A DNA stretch of 64,000 nt, from positions 1 through 64,000 of the forward strand of contig JAGXFQ010000028.1 in the NCBI GenBank assembly GCA_024637145.1, in the 5' to 3' direction. The stretch comes from Desulfobulbaceae bacterium. Its GTDB lineage: Bacteria; Desulfobacterota; Desulfobulbia; Desulfobulbales; SURF-16. The position numbers and the translations under genes are program-made. Numbering within the stretch: position 1 is the first letter of the stretch; each line of letters begins with the position of its first letter. Positions 56,817 through 64,000 of this stretch are shown here, piece by piece. A model generated the notes under the pieces. It saw nothing but the letters and a program-made list of their open reading frames with translations. It searched no databases and had not been told where the DNA came from.

Positions 56817-57425
56817 TCAGATCCGGCAATGACTGAAAAGGGGGGGGCCTTTGATGATCATCTCGGCAATAGTCATCTTGATCTTGGGCAGGACCTTTCT
56901 CTTCACCCCCAGCCACTCCATCTCCACCTGGACAAAATCCTGGAAAATCTTAGTGCGGTCCATGCGGGGCAGCTCTTTACCATCGCCGGTGATCTCCTGG
57001 CAGCGAAAGCAGCCGGGAAAGAAGAGCTGCTTGCCATCGGGCCTGGTCATTACCGAGGGCACGCCGTGCAGGCGGCAGATGAGCAGACGGTGGCTATAGA
57101 GGCCGCAGAGACCGGCATCGTTAAGAGGGCAGATGATCTGCGGCCGTGCACCGCGGCCCAGGGCCGCACTACTCTGGACAACATACTGCTGGGAACGGTG
57201 CTCAAACTCCTGCCGTTTTACCGCCGGCAGCTCCTGCAGGCCCAGCCAGAGATAGGCCCATTCACTGTAGGTATGGTGCTGAAAATAGCTGTCGCAGCAA
57301 TTATCCGGGCAGCCGGTGCAGCTGAAGTCGAGCTGCCCGGCCACCAGGGCATACTGCTCTTCTATCTCTGCATAGATAGCGGCAATACGGCTGCTGACAG
57401 ATAAGGGCAGAAGGGGGGCGGACAT
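56817..57425 (-). CDS. YkgJ-type Cys-cluster protein
   Basis: Protein of 202 residues with a Cys-rich metal-binding core: FSCTGCPDNCCDSYF near residue 30, CPLNDAGLCGLYSHRLLICRLHG in the middle, and FFPGCFRC later. This pattern matches the YkgJ/Fe-S or zinc cluster family (UPF0153-like), whose function is not settled. The ATG at 57425 follows AAGGAG; the longer open frame upstream is not used. Confidence 0.85.
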   Translation of the reverse strand: MSAPLLPLSVSSRIAAIYAEIEEQYALVAGQLDFSCTGCPDNCCDSYFQHHTYSEWAYLWLGLQELPAVKRQEFEHRSQQYVVQSSAALGRGARPQIICPLNDAGLCGLYSHRLLICRLHGVPSVMTRPDGKQLFFPGCFRCQEITGDGKELPRMDRTKIFQDFVQVEMEWLGVKRKVLPKIKMTIAEMIIKGPPLFSHCRI

Positions 57426-57605
57426 GACAAAGGACTCCTTTTGATTATTGAGAAGCCCGAATTTAAGTCCACAGCCGGCTGCCGCAAACGCCGCACTTCC
57501 CACACCAGGATTTTTATAGTCACAAAATCTGAAAAATGCAACCAGCCCCGGCGAATGGCAACGCCTCATCAGGTGAAGGAAAAAGGCAAAGGGAGAGCGG
57601 CAATC

Positions 57606-57941
57606 TCAGCCATGACAGGTGGGGCAGGATTTACCCTGGGGCACCTGCATCTCCACATGGCAGGGCCAGCAGAATTTTTTATGAAAATCATTACCGATCC
57701 CCACCTTATTGACCAGTTCCACCACCAGTTTACCGCCGCCCTCCGGGTCAAGATGGCAGGAGGAACAGGCCAGCTTGGCCTGATGGGTCCGATGGGGGAA
57801 GATAACCGCCTTCATACCGCCCTCCACCTGGAATTTCTCTTTCAAATCAATGGATTCAGGTCCCTGGGCACCGGCCATGACCCACGGAGCAGAGACCAGA
57901 AAGGCCGCTGTCAGCACCAGACCGATTTTTCCCTTTGGCAT
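57606..57941 (-). CDS. Secreted triheme c7-type cytochrome
   Basis: Periplasmic electron carrier of 111 residues. A signal peptide (KIGLVLTAAFLVSAPWVMA) precedes three CxxCH haem sites: CSSCH, CWPCH and CPTCH. The distal histidines probably come from FPHRTHQ and NDFHKKF. The length and haem number fit the c7 triheme group that is common in sulfur- and iron-reducing bacteria. The ATG at 57941 has GGAGGGG upstream. It is a single gene; partners are not visible. Confidence 0.9.
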   Translation of the reverse strand: MPKGKIGLVLTAAFLVSAPWVMAGAQGPESIDLKEKFQVEGGMKAVIFPHRTHQAKLACSSCHLDPEGGGKLVVELVNKVGIGNDFHKKFCWPCHVEMQVPQGKSCPTCHG

Positions 57942-58133
57942 AATCCCCTCCCCGCTTTTTTTCAAAAAGAGAACCGGGCAAGAGCAGAAACCTGCCCTGG
58001 CCGGCCCCTGCCAACGATATCCTAGACACTCTACGTCAGAAGGAAGGCGGTTGGCAAAATTTTTCTGTCAGCAGCACCGGGGTGGGCACGATACTGCTCT
58101 GCCTGTCGTCTATGATCTGCAGCCCGGAGATGA

Positions 58134-58172
58134 GAAAAAAAATCCCCGGACCAATATAATTGAGCCGGGGAT
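58134..58172 (-). terminator. Terminator downstream of icd
   Basis: On the minus strand ATCCCCGG and CCGGGGAT pair across about 15 bases and are followed by a run of eight T. It lies 150 bases after icd. The rest of the 57942-58318 gap has only a 13-T run near 58233-58245 and no gene. Confidence 0.8.
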
Positions 58173-58318
58173 GCCCAGCTCTTCCACAGAGAGGGTGCAA
58201 AAATCCTTGGTCCACGGGAACCTTCACCTTCATTTTTTTTTTTTTGAAGTAGATCTTCTGACTCCCGGCTCATCCTCCTTCCGCACGTTTCTTTGTCAGA
58301 CTTGCTCCCCGGGGGGGG

Positions 58319-60607
<2,289 letters not shown>

Positions 60608-60695
60608 TCAGGAATGGCAAAACAAGAAGAAACCCTTATCATATACCTGCTGGGATTGCAAACAGGATCAAGACCCGGAGGCGCAACAGCAGGGC

Positions 60696-62126
60696 CTAGG
60701 GCCGGCCGAGCTCCACCAGCTGCATAGAATTGTTGGCCTCAGGATGTCGCGGCGAGGGTCCCTGGACCAACAGGACCAGGTTTATGGGCATGTTGTGGTC
60801 GGCCAGCCATTGACGGGCATAGTGGTTCCACTCATCCGGAAAGGCGGGCTCATACTCGGGATGAACGCCATAGGAAAAGTGCAGAGCCCGGACTGTTGCC
60901 AGGCTGGGACTGGCGGCCACAATAGCAACCGGCAGCCGGAAGCGCGTTATGTTGCGGGCGGCAGTGCCGCTCATGGTGGGAACGAAGATTGCCGTGGCCG
61001 CCGAACGTTCCACTGCAAAATTGACGCTCTGAGCAATCAGGTCTTTGGGGCTGATCTTTTCATCCAGATCCGTGCAGGCCAAAAACTGGGTCCGCCGCCG
61101 GTCGGCGTGAAAAGGTTCGGCTTCCGCGGCTATGCGGACCAGCATCTCTACCGCTGCCACGGGATAGCGGCCCATGGCAGACTCACCGGAAAGCATCACA
61201 CAATCGGTGCCGTCCAGGATGGCATTGGCCACATCCGTGGCCTCGGCCCGGGTGGGTCTTTTCTGCTGGGTCATGGACTCCAGCATCTGGGTGGCGGTTA
61301 TGATCGGCTTGCCCAGCAACAGCGCCTTTTCCATGATTTTTTTCTGAGCCATGGCAATGCGTTCGATGGGGATTTCCACCCCCAGATCGCCCCTGGCGAT
61401 CATGATGCCGTCTGCTGCCCTAAGAATTTCATCAATATTCTCCAGGGCCCCGGCCCGCTCGATCTTGGCGATCACAAAGGGCTGGTGGCCAAGGGCGGCG
61501 GCTGCCCGGCGAACCGCCTCAATATCCGCGCCATTGCTCACAAAGGATTGACCTATGGCATCCACCCCGTGGGCCAGGGCGAACTGCAGGCAGGCCTGAT
61601 CATGTTCGGTGAAAGCGCTGATCCCCAGATCGATGCCCGGCAGATTGAGGCCCTTTCTGGAGCGGAGTTCGCCGCCCACGATGATCCGGCAGTGGACCTC
61701 ACTGCCCTCCACCTGCAGGACCTGGAGCTGAATAAGGCCGTCATTAATAAAAAGGAGGTCCCCAACCGCCACTATGCTGGGCAGCTCCACAAAACTCACC
61801 GATACCCGGGCTGCACTGCCCACGATCTCCTGGGTGGTGAGGATAAAGGTGTCATCGGCTTCCAGTTCAATGGGCTCGGTGGCAAGTTCTCCTATCCGCA
61901 TTTTGGGGCCGGGCAGATCGGCAAGGATTGCCACCTGTCTGCCCATGGCCGCCGACACCCTGCGGATATCTTTAATCACCCGGCCATGGGTCTGGAAGTC
62001 GCCATGGGAAAAATTGATCCGGGCCACATCCATGCCGGCCTCAATGAGCCTTTCGATCATCTGGGGCGAATCCGAGGCCGGACCGATAGTGCAGACTATT
62101 TTGGTAAACCTTTTCGCCAGATTCAT
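60696..62126 (-). CDS. pyk: Pyruvate kinase
   Basis: Makes pyruvate and ATP from phosphoenolpyruvate. The 476-residue protein has FTKIVCTIGPASDSPQMIERLI at the start, ARINFSHG, the MIARGDLGVEIP and KPIITATQMLESM signatures, RAEATDVANAILDGTDCVMLSGESAMG, and a C-terminal regulatory domain. The length is normal. It appears monocistronic between icd and dnaA. Confidence 0.97.
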   Translation of the reverse strand: MNLAKRFTKIVCTIGPASDSPQMIERLIEAGMDVARINFSHGDFQTHGRVIKDIRRVSAAMGRQVAILADLPGPKMRIGELATEPIELEADDTFILTTQEIVGSAARVSVSFVELPSIVAVGDLLFINDGLIQLQVLQVEGSEVHCRIIVGGELRSRKGLNLPGIDLGISAFTEHDQACLQFALAHGVDAIGQSFVSNGADIEAVRRAAAALGHQPFVIAKIERAGALENIDEILRAADGIMIARGDLGVEIPIERIAMAQKKIMEKALLLGKPIITATQMLESMTQQKRPTRAEATDVANAILDGTDCVMLSGESAMGRYPVAAVEMLVRIAAEAEPFHADRRRTQFLACTDLDEKISPKDLIAQSVNFAVERSAATAIFVPTMSGTAARNITRFRLPVAIVAASPSLATVRALHFSYGVHPEYEPAFPDEWNHYARQWLADHNMPINLVLLVQGPSPRHPEANNSMQLVELGRP

Positions 62127-62412
62127 ATCATCACCACACTGAAGCTTTTTTATTACCCTTTCTGCCAGAGTGGCCTTTTACAGCCAGGACGCAGCCAGCA
62201 TCCTCCTGCCACCCTGCCCGAACAAAGAGCATCAGCAGCTATGGTAGCTGAAATCAAGGGAGACGGAAAGCGCAAAGCAGATCCCCGCCCTTTAAAGTGC
62301 GTCTGGCCTCCCCGGCGCAGCGGGCAAAAAAAAAGGCCACCGCCTAACGCAGTAACCCTTGTCCCGGGGGAAGGAGGATCTCCCCTGCCCCGATTTTTTT
62401 TCTCGGCCCACT

Positions 62413-63744
62413 CTAGAGGAATTTTTTCTCCAGCTTGTCGGAGAGGAGCTCAATCTGACCGCGGGTGGAACCATCCCGGGCAATCTTGGTAGTGATGGCG
62501 CGCACGCCATGGACCACAGTGGAATGATCGCGGTTTAAGGCCCGGCCGATATCGGCCAACGGCAACTGGGTATGTTTGCGGGCCAGATACATACAAACCT
62601 GGCGCGGAAAAACAATGGCCTGCTTTCTGGACTTGGATTGCAGGTCGTTGATGGTCACCCGGTACTGGGCAGCAATGAAATCACGGATCATCTCCACGGA
62701 AATCTGGCCCTGCTGACCGATGATATTGCAGAGGGTTTCCTTGATCAGGTCAAAATCAGGAATGACCCCCAGCAGGGCGGCCTGGGCCTTGATCCCGACA
62801 ATGATACTCTCCAGCTGCCGGATATCGCCCTTGACGTTTTCAGCCAGGTAGCCGATGAGATTCTCATCCAGGGCCAGTTCGCAATTGGCAGCCTTGCGGG
62901 CGATAATCTTCTGCCGGGTATGAAAGCCCGGGGGATTAATGGTGGTGATCAGACCGTAGGCCAGCCGGGAACGAAGCCCCTCGTCGAGATTATCAATTTC
63001 CCGGGGCGCTTTTGAGCTGGTGAACACCACCCGCTTGCCGCACTCCATCAACACATCCAGGGTTTCGGCAAGTTCCATCTGCGTCTTGGTGCGGCCGGAG
63101 AGGGTGTGGACATCCTCAATGAGCAGGACATCACACTCGTTCTGATATTTTTCTTTGAAATTGACCATGGTATTGGTCTTGATCCCCTTGACCATTTCCG
63201 CGGTGAGCTGCTGGGCAGTGAGATAGTGGAGACGGGTTGAGGGCACATGATTAACTATATGATGGGCCACGGCATGGGTGAGATGACTCTTGCCCATGCC
63301 GGTACCGCCGTTGATATAGACAATATTGCCCACATCATCCCGGTGGTTGGCAATGGCATCACAGGCGGAATGGGCCAGCATATTGCAATTGCCCACCATG
63401 AACTCGGCAAAGGTATAACGGGGATTAAGGGCCTTGGTAAATTTTCTGACCACCGGCATGGTGGGGAGACGCATCTGCCGCGCTTCAGGGGGGAGATCCT
63501 GGGGCAGCAAAGGAGCAGCTTCGGCGAAGGAAATCTGCACACCTTCCCGGCCAATCTCCTGCAGACAGGTCTGAATATCAACAAGATATTTATCATTGAC
63601 CCAGTCACAAAAAAAACTATCCGGGCCTGTCAGGACAAGGGTTCCCTCGTCAACTTCCTGGCCCTTTAAAGGCGATATCCAGAGAGAATAGGCATTTTTA
63701 GGTATTTTTTGTGAAAGTTGTTCTTTAACGGCCTGCCAGAGCAT
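62413..63744 (-). CDS. dnaA: Chromosomal replication initiator protein DnaA
   Basis: AAA+ ATPase that opens the replication origin. The 443-residue product has domain I (LWQAVKEQLSQKIPKNAYSLWI), Walker A NGGTGMGKSHL, Walker B VLLIEDVHTL, the sensor and arginine regions, and the C-terminal DNA-binding domain with ADIGRALNRDHSTVVHGVRAI. Its first residue lies 256 bases from the window end. The presence of dnaA next to non-replication genes (pyk, icd) shows that the usual dnaA-dnaN order does not hold on this side. Confidence 0.97.
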   Translation of the reverse strand: MLWQAVKEQLSQKIPKNAYSLWISPLKGQEVDEGTLVLTGPDSFFCDWVNDKYLVDIQTCLQEIGREGVQISFAEAAPLLPQDLPPEARQMRLPTMPVVRKFTKALNPRYTFAEFMVGNCNMLAHSACDAIANHRDDVGNIVYINGGTGMGKSHLTHAVAHHIVNHVPSTRLHYLTAQQLTAEMVKGIKTNTMVNFKEKYQNECDVLLIEDVHTLSGRTKTQMELAETLDVLMECGKRVVFTSSKAPREIDNLDEGLRSRLAYGLITTINPPGFHTRQKIIARKAANCELALDENLIGYLAENVKGDIRQLESIIVGIKAQAALLGVIPDFDLIKETLCNIIGQQGQISVEMIRDFIAAQYRVTINDLQSKSRKQAIVFPRQVCMYLARKHTQLPLADIGRALNRDHSTVVHGVRAITTKIARDGSTRGQIELLSDKLEKKFL

Positions 63745-64000
63745 AGATATAAACTCGCGGAGATCAATGAAGGTTTGTAGTGCTGAAACGGTCTAAAATT
63801 GTTGCAACTCTTTTAGTCAGAATGAGGAGGAGTGTCAAAGTCGGTTACCGCGGAAAATTTAAAAAAAAGGATTGAGTTATCAACAGACTGGAGACAGGCT
63901 ACTGACTTGAATTCGGCACACCGCCCTTGCTATTTGAGCCTAATTACGCGCTTTTTGCGTCCACAAAAAAAATGCCGCGACAATAGGGCTTTAGAGCCCA
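63745..64000. promoter_or_regulatory. dnaA upstream region with a DnaA-box-like site
   Basis: The 256 bases between the dnaA start and the window end contain TTATCAACA at 63877-63885, one mismatch from the DnaA box TTATCCACA, next to an A/T-rich stretch (63855-63875). It may serve dnaA self-control or belong to oriC. Only one good box is visible before the window ends. Confidence 0.45.

Noticed and set aside
62300-62410. Clear terminator downstream of dnaA
   Set aside because: A T-run exists on the minus strand (62328-62336), but the preceding stem is only about 6 pairs with G-U steps, too weak to list.

Overview
The window is 64 kb of a bacterial chromosome with a housekeeping-type gene set. 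I found no prophage, insertion sequence, CRISPR array or rRNA. The gene content points to an anaerobic, diderm, probably sulfur- or sulfate-metabolising member of the Desulfobacterota, perhaps near the Desulfobulbales. This rests on a complex I operon without the NADH-oxidising subunits, an AhbD-like radical SAM haem synthase, rubredoxin, a 7-Fe-type ferredoxin, a c7-type triheme cytochrome, monomeric isocitrate dehydrogenase and a FeoA/FeoB/Cys-rich iron uptake operon. The taxonomy is inferred from gene content only.

Layout. 0.3-9.3 kb: tandem universal stress protein, SF2 helicase, YqeY protein with outer-membrane phospholipase A, feoAB, ferredoxin and a J-domain protein. 9.3-13.7 kb: late cobalamin assembly and remodelling (cobS, cobT, CbiR-like), a YycJ-like metallo-hydrolase and dut. 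13.7-14.8 kb: a regulatory region with a sigma-54-like promoter driving two small unknown membrane proteins. 14.9-26.4 kb: a translation and RNA superoperon on the minus strand (rimP-nusA-ylxR-infB-rbfA-nrnA-truB-rpsO-pnp-M16 peptidase) with tRNA-Gly(CCC) upstream. 26.6-38.2 kb: nuoABCDHIJK followed by four antiporter-like subunits (L, an MrpD-like L2, M, N) and a small membrane protein. 38.4-42.4 kb: mpl, tRNA-Ala(GGC), a twice-frameshifted rhodanese/metallo-beta-lactamase gene and rubredoxin. 42.9-48.5 kb: the cell-shape cluster mreB / mreCD-mrdA-rodA. 48.6-52.4 kb: hemH, an HD-domain protein, hemE and an AhbD-like gene. 52.5-63.7 kb: PhoH-like ATPase, nadE, a secreted LigE-type ligase, a YkgJ-like protein, triheme cytochrome, monomeric icd, pyk and dnaA.

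How the parts fit. Energy: a complex I that probably takes electrons from ferredoxin or another non-NADH donor and has an extra ion-translocating subunit, plus several small iron-sulfur and haem redox proteins. Cofactors: iron uptake, haem synthesis from both coproporphyrin-branch and AhbD-type enzymes, and B12 finishing and remodelling. Growth: MreBCD/PBP2/RodA wall elongation, Mpl peptidoglycan recycling, and the nusA-infB operon for translation.

I see no clear wholly new multi-gene system. The best leads are the sigma-54/TGTGGC-repeat locus with two unknown membrane proteins, the modified complex I, the mixed haem gene cluster, and the redox proteins with altered metal-ligand motifs.
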